The notes under the pieces are model-generated. The model worked only from the letters and a program-made list of their open reading frames with translations, ran no database searches and was not told the DNA's origin. Position numbers and translations under genes: made by a program. A stretch of 40,235 nucleotides of DNA from Knufia peltigerae (Eukaryota; Ascomycota; Eurotiomycetes; Chaetothyriales; Trichomeriaceae). Positions 12,083 through 22,145 of this stretch are shown piece after piece (position 1 is the stretch's first letter; every line of letters starts with the position of its first letter). The DNA is taken from contig JAPDRN010000205.1 in NCBI GenBank assembly GCA_030247855.1, positions 1 to 40,235 on the forward strand. The letters run 5' to 3'.

Positions 12083-13614
12083 AACGAGTGTGTGGTGAGA
12101 CGAGGAGATCAAGAGGAATGAGAGGTTTGAGGAAGGGGAGAAGAAGATGGAGGGAGGAATGTAGACGACAAGGGAGAGATGAAGCTGGCATGGAATGAGG
12201 TTGTGAAGTTGGTTCAATTCAACATGATGATGATCTCAGGTACCTAGCCAGACCTCGTTCTCGTACTCGTATGGAGTACGGAGTATGTACGAGTGAATGG
12301 GCAATTCGGCAGTGGCAATTGATGTCACTGATCGTCGCTTAACACGGAGTATCCGTACAGTATGGAGTGATGATACTCGTAATAAGAACAAGAAGGGTTT
12401 TTGTTATGGAGTCAAAGACGGCAGAGTGACTTGTCAGCTGTTGCTACTTTGTTTAGTTTCAGGGCGAAGTTGGAGCTTCCAAGACACTAAGAATGAACTT
12501 GTTTTAAAGTCTGTCGACCTAGAGATGAAAAGGTTCGATGATCTTTTCCCTCAGCTATGGAGTTCGGAGTGATTTCACTTGATACTGTACAGCAAAGTAT
12601 CATGTGCAATCTTCTGGAAACATACCGGGTCTGACCAGGTGATACAACAGTTGAAAACGTGTCGAGGCTGCGAGGTTACAAACGGTATAGAAGACAGAAT
12701 ATCTGTCCATCATTGGCCCTTATTGACTCCGTGTTCATTTCCGACGCATGTAACATTCCGGTGTCGATAGGCTGGAGATCTGTATATCATGCTGTACCCC
12801 GTAGCAAGTGATTGATTCAGACTGGTTCGCTTGTAGATCGTATATCTCCTTCTTCATCTTAATCCCAGTTTCAGATGGAGGATACAACCCGACCCGAAGC
12901 TTGTAGCCGGAGGATTTTCAGGGGTCAGACAGCCACATTCCATCACGCGTACTCCGTACAGGGCCAATCATTAGAGTCAACAGATCGTCAGACACACAAA
13001 GATACAAGATTGCAATGTTTTGACATGTGTCTGTTCTTTCAATTGTCTTTCAAGTGTCTTGGGAGAACCACCAATTAATATTCCATCCAGTCACTCTTCG
13101 CCTTTGCAGTAAAATGATATCATTCATCAAAGTATCCGTACCATGATCCTCCTTACATACAGTACAGTATGTATGTGCTGAAACCACCCTTTATCACTAT
13201 AGCCGAGGTATCATGGCATGTGGTTTTGGATAACTACTGTAAGTAGCCAAGTACTAGTGCTCTGAATCACTTTTGACTATGGGTCCATACTTTGTATACC
13301 TTTTATCAACCCAGACTGTGATCGCTATCTGACGGCAAAAGAAGCGCACAAAGGTGCCCTTGAGAAATTCGCCTAATGGTGTCTGTAGGATGAAGATCGT
13401 CTCCTTTTTGCCTTGATTCCTTAGTACTAAACGGAAAGTCCAAAGTTTCGACGTGAATTTCCTTGATCAGATTGTCATCATGATACCTAGAACAGGCATT
13501 TGCTGGTCTTGCCTACAACAGACTCCTTGAAGAGCTTATATAAGGCCTTCTTCGATTTGCGGCACTTTCTGAACATAGGAAGGTAAAGAGGTACGGTGCA
13601 CCCAGTCCCACGAC
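12083..13614. other. Long intergenic region with TACTCCGTA copies
   Basis: About 1.5 kb between the sedolisin start and the transporter stop. No supported gene. The sedolisin promoter lies at its left end. TACGGAGTA at 12277-12285 and TACTCCGTA at 12950-12958 are exact copies of one 9-mer in opposite orientations. Around 12259-12370 there are several near-copies (GTATGGAGTACGGAGTATG, CACGGAGTATCCGTACAG) and a short inverted repeat CTCGTAC/GTACGAG. Confidence 0.45.
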
Positions 13615-15717
13615 TCAAAGAGTATACCTGAATCCAGGCTGGCCCATAATGACAATCTCTCCCCTATCCGCGCGACGATTCTCGCGGCGGAAAAGGACAA
13701 AGTTCTTGGCCACCAGGACTGCGTACAGGATGTTGAACGCGATGCTGACCCACAGACCTGGTCGGTAGCCCGGGGCGTCCTGGGAGCGGAAGACGTTGCC
13801 GGTGATGATGCCTGACACAGCACCGCCCATGGTCATCATGGCCATGGCCAGACCCTTTTTCAGCTGGCCGACGAGGTTGTTGTGCGCGTACGCCCATTGG
13901 AGCGGGACGTTGCCGACTATGCCCATCTGGCCAACGAAGACTCCCGCGTAGCGAGCGCGGGTGTCGGTGCACCAGCCGACCCTACAGATGGGAGTGACTG
14001 GTCAGTCTTTGGATGTGGGACAAGTCTCGAGCCTCTGCAGATTGGAACCCATGAGGAATCAAACTTACATGACAATGCCGATGATGTATATTGCGCAGTT
14101 GGCGATCATTATGGGTCCTCTTGTCCGTAGTCTGTCACCCAAGTAGCCACATATGATCATCCACTGTCATTGTGTTAGAACCTAGTACGCCCGACAGAGC
14201 TCTGGCAGTAGAAAGGTACGTACCACGCCGCCCACGAGGTACGGGGGAAATGTCATGACTTGTGCCTTTGCAGTCGAGTAACCGAAGCCGTCCTTCAAAA
14301 TCACTGGAAGAAAGTATGCAAAGGCATACAATGCGGCGTTCTGCGGCCATGTCAGTGTCTTGTTGAATCTTCACAGGTCCATGGGGTCATGGGCCACAGC
14401 AAGCGGAGAGATGACTTTACGTTAAGAAGGAGGTAGAATGGAAATTCCCAGAGCTTCCAATCCTGGATGTAACTAGCAAAGAGGGCCCAGGTGAGTTTTT
14501 CCTCCACCGCGTCGCCACGGTCATGCTCGATGCGGGCCAAGACTAGGGCAGCTTCTTCTGGAGTGAGGAATCTGGGAAGTCCCATTGAATTCTTTTTGGC
14601 AGCTGCATAATTTCACAGCTATTGTTAGTGAAAACGTGGAATTTCAATCAAGCAAAAGTCGGTGACAGAGATGGGGAAAATCACCTCGTTCTGGAAAGTC
14701 GATGATGAGAAAGTACGATGCAAGAGCCACGACACCGCTGACCACTCCTTCGATGATGAAGATCCAGCTAGGTACATCTACGTTAGATAGATTCTGGCGT
14801 TTTTCGGCTGAAATGATATTGACAGGGAGGTTTGCAAGCTGCTAGTCACTTACCGCCAGCCACGAATACCAGCAGTCCCTTCCATCTTCTCGAGCCCATA
14901 CGCCATCAGACCTGAGAGGCCGGCAGACATGATCCCGATGACATAGAAAGCAGCGATCCGTATCCCGATCTCATAGCGCGTATACCAGCACCCCAACAGA
15001 TACTATAGCGCTTGACTCATTAGATATACACTCCATGCACAATCAAAAGAGGTTGGGCTGGGAGCAGGAAGACGCGGACTATCACTTACGAGAACGCCGG
15101 GAACAAGTCCACCTTCCAGAAAACCGAGGAGAGCTCGGCATACAGCCAGTGATCCCCAGGTGTTACAGAATCCCTGGCCAATGGTGATGACACTCCATGC
15201 CAGCCCGATGGACCCAATCCAAAAGGCAGGGCCAAGCTTGCGGGTCAGCCACATGGCTGGAATATCAACCAAAGCATATCCGATGAAGAATATCATGGTC
15301 AAGACAGAGTATCTGTTGCTGACATCCGTGTCGAGATCTTCTCTCATACCAGCAATATTCGCCTATCGTTCACATGTGGTTGTCAGCAAGCGTATTGGGT
15401 AGTTTCAGCCCAACACTCAAAGCGAAGAGCCAGCTCACATTGCCCAGATTACTTCGATCAATATATGCCCAGATATACACCAGAGCCAGAATGGTGATCT
15501 GTCGGAAGTCGACTTTCCTCATGATCTTCTTCAGTCGACGCTGATCTGCCAGTGTTTGAGCCTCCATGGCTTCTCTGAGGGGAATGTCTGGTGCGTGTTC
15601 ACGTAGAGCTTCTGCATCACGCAGCTCCTTTTCATATGTGGCTTGTGCCTCCGAGCTCTCCTCCGCATATTCGCCGTGCTCAGGACGAGCTTGTTTGACG
15701 TCGGAAGTATTAACCAT
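13615..15717 (-). CDS. MFS transporter, anion:cation symporter (Dal5/Tna1-like) family
   Basis: Eight exons on the minus strand: 15717-15439, 15362-15090, 15002-14854, 14767-14685, 14602-14421, 14340-14224, 14163-14069 and 13981-13615. The exons join in frame to about 514 residues. The start is ATG 15717 (MVNTSDVKQ); the frame upstream only has a TTG. Family marks of the ACS group (TC 2.A.1.14, allantoate, nicotinate and pantothenate permeases) are the first segment with YIDRSNLGN, the GFLEGGLVPG motif, RWIFIIEG, the FLTPEEAALVLARI loop with an acidic loop after it, and the typical ending GQPGFRYTL. About twelve membrane segments are expected. The substrate is probably an organic anion but cannot be read from sequence. 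A cluster operator copy lies 254 bp upstream, so it likely imports the compound handled by the genes at 16.5-21.3 kb. Confidence 0.9.
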
Positions 15718-16547
15718 AGTGTTGGTGTTGGAGATTGTCCACAACCGAAGCGGTAAGTGGATAGCGCTGGCAGTGTGGTATACAGGTCGAACTTGGCCTT
15801 GAAGTGAAACTCTTGAGTGCTAGAACAGAGAATAGTGATATGCCAATGCCCAGGTCCGCATCTGCTCAGACAGAGGTATATGGAAAGGATTCAGTCGATT
15901 TTGAAGAGTTTGCAAGTGTGTTCTTGAAGTCTCATATCATGGGGTACTGGAGACAGTAGACTTCCCCAGGCGGTGATCTGTTCTCCGGAATGCGGTGAGA
16001 TACGGGGTAAAAGCGTGGGTCAGCTTCATAGCTCGCTTCATGATGGCTCCCTTCCTCGGCAAACGAGATTCAACTAATAGAGACATTGGATCGACGATGT
16101 GTTGCAACTCGGATATCTTTGTCGCTTCCACTACTCAATCGTTCTTCGCTTCCGTGGATAGGGTTTTCTTCGCTTCCGTCAAGTGAGCGTCGAGGGGCAG
16201 TAGACACTTATACCTAGCCACGTAGGTATACAAGAATGTGCAAGTGTAGAAGGCAGACGATGGAAGGGAACAGGGGCTCGGGTAAGTTGCCGACTCTGGT
16301 TATCACAAAAATTACAGCACATGCCCGTGGTGTTGACGGTGGCGGCTACAGTACCTAAAATTAACGCCTATAGGCGGCCATGGAGTGCCTAATCTAGCAC
16401 TTTTTAAGTCGGCTTTAGGCGCGAATCAGCTTGCCTAGGTAGTACCTGGGGTGACTGTCTTGGGTTGCCCAAGGGCTGATATGCCGCTGCTGGTTCAGAC
16501 TCAGCCACATGCTGATTTGGTTCAACAAATATATCCCAAGAAGTACG
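15718..16547. promoter_or_regulatory. Transporter promoter and cyclase 3' flank
   Basis: About 830 bp with no supported gene. It holds the promoter of the minus-strand transporter, including a copy of the cluster motif at 15971-15987, and to the right the 3' flank of the cyclase-family gene. Confidence 0.45.
15971..15987 (+). promoter_or_regulatory. Putative Zn2Cys6 operator, copy 1
   Basis: The sequence is CGG-TGA-TCTG-TTC-T-CCG, a CGG-N11-CCG pair as bound by Gal4-type Zn2Cys6 dimers. The core TCTG and the T before CCG are shared with the three other copies. It lies 254 bp upstream of the transporter start codon. Confidence 0.65.
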
Positions 16548-17851
16548 CTACATGAGGGCCATGATGTTTGGAGGCGAGGCCACTACACCTGTGTAGTTCA
16601 ATGGCGACGAGGTCAAGAAGAAAGTCCAACGTCCTTGATTCTGGCATTCCTTCGCCAGAGGATCCAGGTCGAACAGCTCACCGATCGTTGTGCCCCAGCC
16701 TGATAGCAAAATTGGATGTAGCATGCCAAATTCCGTGTCCACTGGAGCTTCTCAGTTCGTTAGCTGCTTGTAGACATTACGGACCGGCGGCGACTCTTCA
16801 AGAAGGCAAAGAAACGTACGAATGCATTCAAAGGCAGGGTTGTCGCCAGCAACCGCTGCAAATTGTTGCTCCCACAGCCATTTCGCAACCTCCTTCGACT
16901 GACCCAGGCCGGGAAAGGCATGGCTGGAGCTGTATTTAGTTCTCGACTCTTTGTCCAGTTGCATGTATGCCTCCACAAAGCCTGCATCATCACCACCACC
17001 ATCAGCTTAGTATGTCTGGAAGTGTGCTTACCTTGAATTGAGAGGTGGGTATACCGCCTACCTGTTCGAATAATGAAGATGTCGCCGACGCGTAGTTCGA
17101 TGTTGGACTCTTTGATGATTGCTTTCACCGAGTCCAGAGTGATCGCGTGGCCACTCAGTCGATCATATTCAATCCCATTGCGCTGTGCCCACGAATGATA
17201 GTCAATGAGTACACCGCGACCAGCGATCCCCCGTGGAGCCCACGCATCCATGCCATTCACCGTGCTTTGCTGTTCTGCGTGAATGTCATTCTGAGTTACA
17301 CTAGAAGAAAAGTCAGCCAGATTTTCAATGGTCTTGCAACAGAAATCTCGCCACGTCATACTTATTGTAAAACTTGCCCTCTTTCTGATATGCAAAATGT
17401 CGGAAACTGTCCCATTGACTGCTCCCTTGAGTGTTGAAAGTGATCTTGTCGATACCGGGATTAGTACAAACAGAGCGAATTGAAGCGACCCTCAAGGATT
17501 GTGTCAAACATACCACATCATCATTAATCACTCTCGGAGCCTTGTCCACAATATGACGCTCGAAACCTCTACGGCCAAGTAGAGGCGGGTCGATGAGATC
17601 TAGCGGCAAACTGACCAGAACTCAGTGGGAGGGCATTGAATAGACCAATCAGACTCAGAACCTTACTTCAAGCCAATACGAACGCCCGTCTGGATCTCTT
17701 CCCTGGCTACCCGAAGAGTATTGGCATCGGACAAGTAGTTCAGAGCACCGAATTCTGGTTTTTCCCAGAGTCCCCAGGCTGAATATGGAGGGTCTTCTTT
17801 TCTGAATGGAAGTTGTTCGAATGGAGGGACGGGCTTTGCTAGGGAGGCCAT
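16548..17851 (-). CDS. Cyclase-family (PF04199-like) metal hydrolase
   Basis: Six exons: 17851-17667, 17610-17514, 17444-17362, 17300-17062, 16981-16820 and 16741-16548, about 319 residues, all junctions in frame. The family (COG1878, related to kynurenine formamidase and fungal cyclase-like hydrolases) is recognised by IGLNLPLDL across the first splice, ITFNTQGSSQWDSFRHFAYQ, GIAGRGVLIDYHSW, GHAITLDSV, GDIFIIRTGFVEAY and LLSGWGTTIGELFDLD. Members use metal-bound His/Asp residues to hydrolyse amides or lactones or to cyclise small ring compounds. No signal peptide is seen. It is divergent from the EthD-like gene and shares a promoter containing an operator copy. The exact substrate is unknown; opening or hydrolysis of a ring product in the pathway is my inference. 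The introns (56-80 nt) break the frame so completely that no single open frame shows the protein. Confidence 0.88.
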
Positions 17852-17980
17852 CTTGAGTGGGATGAAGTAGCACTGTGTTCAATGATTGCAAAGAAAAAGT
17901 TTGGGGTATCCTGTTCTCTCTCGAAAAAGAAATTGCCTCATTCGCCGCTTAACTGTCAAAACCGCCTATATTCGAGTACT

Positions 17981-17997
17981 CGGCAGTCTGATATCCG
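17981..17997 (+). promoter_or_regulatory. Putative Zn2Cys6 operator, copy 2
   Basis: The sequence is CGG-CAG-TCTG-ATA-T-CCG, in the divergent promoter 130 bp from the cyclase start and 69-120 bp from the EthD-like start. It has the same spacing and core as the other three copies. Confidence 0.7.
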
Positions 17998-18065
17998 GTG
18001 CTCAGCTCTACTGTCGGTGGTCAATGTTCCAGTATAACAATACCTCCTCCTGAGACGAAACACAG

Positions 18066-18773
18066 ATGTACCCGGTGCCCAAGCAAGTTTTGTCACATGT
18101 TCGAGAGTTTGACAGTATGTCTAGAGCTATCATTGTTCTTTACTTTGAGCCGATGCCCACGGCAGCCTCCTCAACGGCAGCCTTTGAGCAATGGCGCATC
18201 AACATTCTCAATGGACTTCCCAGCGCCAATTGGGTCCGTAAGGTGGCGGCGAGCGACAAGATCAGTGATGCTCAACCGTACAAGGAGCAGTTCATCGTAG
18301 ACTTGGATGATCAGAAGGATGCCACCGAAAGCGTCATCGAAGCTTTGAGGACTGACGCTGGGAGCATAGTGGCGCATTCTGACTGGCACATTTATCGGGA
18401 AATTTCTAGACGTTTGAGACCAGGCGTGAATACCTCGGACTATCCTCCCACGGGCACCGAACTGGTTCAAGTAGGCATGGCGCCCACACCGACCTCGATT
18501 CAAGACTACCACGACTGGTTCGACCAAGAGCACTTTCAGATGCTCGCCGACATTCCCGGCTGGCGCTACGGCTCTCGATACGAGTTGGTGGCAAGCTATG
18601 GCGATGGCAAGGAGGAAGCGTGGCCATTGATGTCTGCGAACGAGTACGAGGTGGAGAGTGGACTGGGTGGACCAATCTGGCAAAAGTCAATGGACACGCC
18701 GTGGACTGTCAAAGTGTTGTCGAATCTCAGCAAACCAAATCATCGGAGGACGTGGAAGTATGTTCCGTTATAG
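18066..18773 (+). CDS. EthD-like dimeric alpha/beta-barrel protein
   Basis: A single-exon frame of up to 235 residues. ATG 18117 (MSRAIIVLYFEP) is the more likely start, since it begins directly with the first beta-strand of the fold and leaves more room for a promoter; the outer ATG is 18066. Two ferredoxin-like halves are visible. The first starts at IIVLYFEP and the second has the pattern LVQVGMAP...DYHDWFDQEHFQML..IPGWRYGSRYELV, characteristic of fungal EthD-like / DUF4286-like proteins. Such proteins are small dimers that accompany ring-modifying and ring-degrading pathways, and the fold includes decarboxylases and lactone isomerases. No catalytic residue can be assigned with confidence. 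It is divergently paired with the cyclase-family gene. Confidence 0.75.
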   Translation: MYPVPKQVLSHVREFDSMSRAIIVLYFEPMPTAASSTAAFEQWRINILNGLPSANWVRKVAASDKISDAQPYKEQFIVDLDDQKDATESVIEALRTDAGSIVAHSDWHIYREISRRLRPGVNTSDYPPTGTELVQVGMAPTPTSIQDYHDWFDQEHFQMLADIPGWRYGSRYELVASYGDGKEEAWPLMSANEYEVESGLGGPIWQKSMDTPWTVKVLSNLSKPNHRRTWKYVPL

Positions 18774-19079
18774 GCTCGTTAGATAGAGCAATCCAATTAC
18801 TATGAATTCCCCTCCTAATGTTATCAAAGGACACTTCAGTGGAGTAGAAAGGCAATGTAATGAAGTCAGGAGAAAACAAGTTCAAAGTGTATCCCTGAGA
18901 TCCGAGAAGACGAAGCTCAGCGGCACGAGTAGGAGACTATCGACTGAACGTTAGATTTGAGACAGGTCTAATGAGGGGAATGAACATAACTGGTCTCTAT
19001 TGTGGAAGCGTAGGAGCTCTTTCAACAGTTTACTCTCGCGTGCAGGACTTTTTCAAAAATCTTGTCCCAGGGGGTGATT
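18774..19079. other. Short convergent gap
   Basis: About 300 bp between the EthD-like stop (+) and the ABM-like stop (-). No gene or notable element was seen. Confidence 0.4.
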
Positions 19080-20031
19080 CTAAGCCCTGGCTGAAGAAGC
19101 TGGCTTGGCTTCTGATTGCAGATCCTTTGGTGGCTTTGATGGTTCCGTTCCCCTGATATGTCCTATGCCATCGCTCCAGGTTGTGATATCCACCTTCCAC
19201 TTGGGACTTTCGAGTGCAGACCTGCAGCATCACATGTCAGCAAGAAACCAGGGATTGCGAAGACCGATCCAGACGTCGTACTTTAGCGGCTGCAGATTCC
19301 CTGTGAGGGAATGGTAGGCTTCTTCAGATCTGTACTGCTCGAAGACAGTCACCGTAAGGTTTTTTTCCCCGTCTTGACGAAGCAGTGGAAGATATGAGAC
19401 GACATCGTGTTTCAAGCGGAGGCTTCCACTCAAGTCAGAAAGTGTTTGATGTAGTAGATCTCTGTGATAATTGTCTTCGACTTGGAACCTGGTGATCACA
19501 ACAAAGGCCGACCGAGATTCCTCGAAGAACAATGAGGACCTAGAATCTTCTTTATTCAGCACAAAGCCAGAGTCATCATCCAATGGCTCTAGGAAGATGA
19601 TCTCCGGGTAGATTTTGCCCCACAGCTGTTCCTCTGCAGATGCTTTTCGCATTGCTTGATACTCTGAGCTGTTTCTGTGAACAGTCGTCAACGCTGCTTC
19701 ATTATTGTACCTTTTGCGGTGTATTAGCGAAGAGCCATAGGCTCGACGGAATGCGTCACAGGGGAGAGGGGGACACCAAACAGTTCGAAGCCACCGATCC
19801 AGGATCCTTCCAGTGTGCTGTGAGAAGACTTTCTAAACCAGCAATATGCTCGGTTGTCCGGCTCATTCAAAAATGTAACCCTTGCGACATCGTTCAGGAG
19901 ACCTCTAAGCTGTAAAAGGCTTCGACTCAGCGACATTTGCAATTTGGAGGACCTGAAACCAAATGCACGCTTACCTTTTCGGCCTTTTCTTCGGATTCTA
20001 GTCGGTGCTGCAAACAAATGGCTAGAGGCAT
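19080..20031 (-). CDS. Two-domain ABM-like monooxygenase/barrel protein, 4 exons
   Basis: My model is 20031-19975, 19909-19777, 19696-19282 and 19221-19080, about 248 residues. The introns are 19910-19974 (GTAAGC), 19697-19776 (GTGTCC donor, weak; CTAAT branch-like site) and 19222-19281 (GTACGA donor, GCTGAC branch, CAG). The protein starts MPLAICLQHRLESEEKAEK and contains two dimeric alpha/beta-barrel repeats of the antibiotic-biosynthesis-monooxygenase type (PF03992-like). The first runs through RVTFLNEPDNRAYCWFRKS and the second through SAFVVITRFQVEDNYHRDLL and NLTVTVFEQYRSEEAYHSLTG, ending with ALESPKWKVDITTWSDG in the last exon. Such proteins can act as cofactor-free oxygenases or ligand-binding partners. 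The second junction is the least certain: a nearer AG at 19711-19712 would break the frame. It is divergent from the CMD-like gene. Confidence 0.75.
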
Positions 20032-20169
20032 CGTGTGATTTAGTGAGATGAGTTTCGAAATCTAGGTACTGCGAAATAGAGTGAAAGCTCATACTATACT
20101 ACTCGAAGATTATCAAGATACGCCGAAGAACTGTCATGGCAGACGAATTAAAGGTTGTCTTGTCCCCGT

Positions 20170-20186
20170 CGGCCATCTGATGTCCG
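20170..20186 (+). promoter_or_regulatory. Putative Zn2Cys6 operator, copy 3
   Basis: The sequence is CGG-CCA-TCTG-ATG-T-CCG, about 139 bp from the ABM-like start and 130 bp from the CMD-like start. It differs from copy 2 at only three of 17 positions, all within the variable N3 stretches. Confidence 0.7.
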
Positions 20187-20315
20187 TCCTCGGCGCCACA
20201 CTTGCTCCGCAATCCGTGAGGTTATGATAAGCGTATATGCCGTGATCACGAAGAACTTATAGGTGTTAGATTTGCTCTATTATTTGAAGACGGACAAGCA
20301 ATATCTACCTAGGCA

Positions 20316-21255
20316 ATGAATTCAGACATGTCGACGACAGTATTAGATCATGATTTCCTGAAATACCTTGCTGATATTCACGATCACGCCTCAGGAGGAC
20401 ACCAGCCGCCACGCCTCAAATGGTACCTAACAACAATAATCGCATTTGGCGGGATGAACTATCCAGAGTTAATCCCTGAGCTATACCAAATCCTGCTTAA
20501 GGAACATATTCCCCAAGAAGATCAGATGCAAGAGACTCGTAAAATCCGAGAGGGGCTCACCAGGGTCTGTGGCATTTGGGGCGCTGCAAAGGTAGGTGTA
20601 TACCTGATATGCAGGTGCTTCTTAAATTCAGCTTCGAGTTCATTGACCAAGACTCCAAGAGTAGACTGGTAGCGCGACACGGCAGCTATCGAAAGCCACT
20701 CCGCAACATCTTAAGGATCCTACTGTCTACAGGTGAGTCTTTGGGGGGGATGTGCTTACCGAAGTTTCTGTCACTGTACGAGACTTAAGTGCTCTAACAT
20801 TTCTCAACTTCGCAGGAGTCGCGAGCCACAAGAGGTAGCTTTCAAGAGGGGTCAGGAAATGCTTGACCGGATCTATAAACGGATACCAGGCTATGACATG
20901 TCACTAGTGTCAGAGGCATCCCCAGACTACGGCTGGATTGTGAATAGTAAGTCGTGAATTATGAACACCGACTACTATCACAGGAGCTGATGGAGGCAAA
21001 ACAGACCTCTTTTACGGACACGTGTTTTCATTTCCCGAGATACTCGATGCTGTCGAGACGGGTCAATGTGTTGTCGCTGCATTGTTCAGCACGGATTGCC
21101 AGGAGCAAGTTCGGAATCATATGCTGGGTATGATTTACAGCGGAGGCACGCGCGGAGAAGTGCAAGGTATCCGGGCCGTGGTCATGGCGGTTGCGGATAA
21201 GCTGGGCGTCGTGGGCAAGCAAGGCAGACGTGCGATTGAGGTTCCAGAGATCTAG
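20316..21255 (+). CDS. Carboxymuconolactone decarboxylase-like (CMD/AhpD) protein
   Basis: Four exons: 20316-20591, 20665-20732, 20816-20946 and 21005-21255, about 241 residues. ATG 20328 is an alternative start. Introns are 20592-20664 (GTAGGT), 20733-20815 (GTGAGT) and 20947-21004 (GTAAGT, GCTGATG branch). The family is recognised by VCGIWGAAK, the segment ATPQHLKDPTVYRRSREPQ across a splice, ASPDYGWIVNNLFYGHVFSF and RNHMLGMIYSGGTRGEV, the all-helical CMD core with its conserved His. Family members include gamma-carboxymuconolactone decarboxylase of aromatic catabolism and AhpD-type peroxidase partners. The AhpD CxxC pair is not seen, which argues for a decarboxylase- or isomerase-like role. 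The first codons after the operator-containing promoter place it in the same regulon as the ABM-like gene. Confidence 0.85.
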
Positions 21256-21446
21256 GGCAAGCCAAAGACAGGAAATTCATAGCTGTGCAGCATAGTCACC
21301 CATGTGCGGGTGTACATTGCAATGGCAGGGTATATAGTTCCGATTCAGTGGTGAACCTCTGGCGAGATCATCAAATCCTAGTACTCGTTAAATGCGGGCG
21401 TCCGCATGTCACCAATACTCTTTCTTATCATCTCTCTTTTCGTGAA

Positions 21447-22145
21447 TTAGTTGCGGAGCCATGAGAATCTGTTCATCCCCAAGTGACAATCACGGAGATA
21501 CTCCAGATCATAGTCCTGCTATCTCGGATCGGGTAGAGCTTCGGCAAACTGAAAGCAACTTCCAGCATGAACACCGACGACACGACCGTCCATGGTACCT
21601 CTCTTATACCGGCTTCGGCAGGGTGCAACCCATACCGTCTCTGAGAGCCAGCCTTTGAGAATACTCGTTATAGTCTTTGGCTGCGGCCGAGTTGACCGTC
21701 ATAGATTTCAGGGATTGAGCTTGCAATTTGTTGATCAATCTGTAGATGTACACACCCGTCATAGACAAGAGAGCCATTTGAAATCGGGTTATTGGGGCCA
21801 GTGAACACCGTGGCCGCAGTAGTTCCTGTTTTGAAATGTTGGTAGAAGAAAAAGAGGAATTTTCACTAGTATTGAGGCGCGATCAGGTCCGGAATTGACT
21901 TACTCAAGTGATTTGGCATGAGCCCCAAGGTCTTCATTCATCTCGTAAACCTGGAAGCTAACCTTGTGCTTCTTCATCTTTTGTTCCACAATGATACTCA
22001 TCATCACACCGGAGTATCCTGCGCCTATGCATATCACGCGAATCGGGTGATGCTCTCCAATGGGATGAGAACTTGCATCTTGCTGTGCATCGAAGTTTCT
22101 TGCGGCCAGTGGCTTGCAGTTCCTGTGTCCTAATCTATCGACTCA
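21447..22145 (-). pseudogene. Decayed Baeyer-Villiger-type FAD monooxygenase
   Basis: Fragments of one flavin monooxygenase occur in order but in different frames. The N-terminal part (about 22142-21905) has the FAD-binding HPIRVICIGAGYSGVMM and FQVYEMNEDLGAHAKSLE, and ends at an intact-looking GTAAGT donor with a matching CAG acceptor about 76 nt later. Beyond it come pieces typical of the C-terminus: VFTGPNNPISNG, then in another frame LQAQSLKSMTVNSAAAKDYNEY, then in a third frame VAPCRSRYKRGTMDG, GVHAGSCFQFAEALPDPR and NRFSWL, ending near 21450. Intact homologues are about 550-600 residues; here the central NADPH-binding and signature region is missing, and several frameshifts and stops intervene. 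It is therefore inactive. An operator copy sits 34 bp beyond its surviving 5' edge, so it was probably part of the cluster. Confidence 0.78.

Noticed and set aside
12297..13078. Several small plus-strand frames
   Set aside because: Unsupported by motifs, codon pattern or splicing; treated as intergenic.
20592..20614. A 23-nt first intron in the CMD-like gene
   Set aside because: Too short to be spliced; the acceptor at 20663-20664 gives 73 nt and a family-like continuation.
20947..20983. A 37-nt last intron in the CMD-like gene
   Set aside because: Too short for a fungal intron; the acceptor at 21003-21004 gives 58 nt, a good branch site and a better match to the family (WIVNNLFYGHVF).
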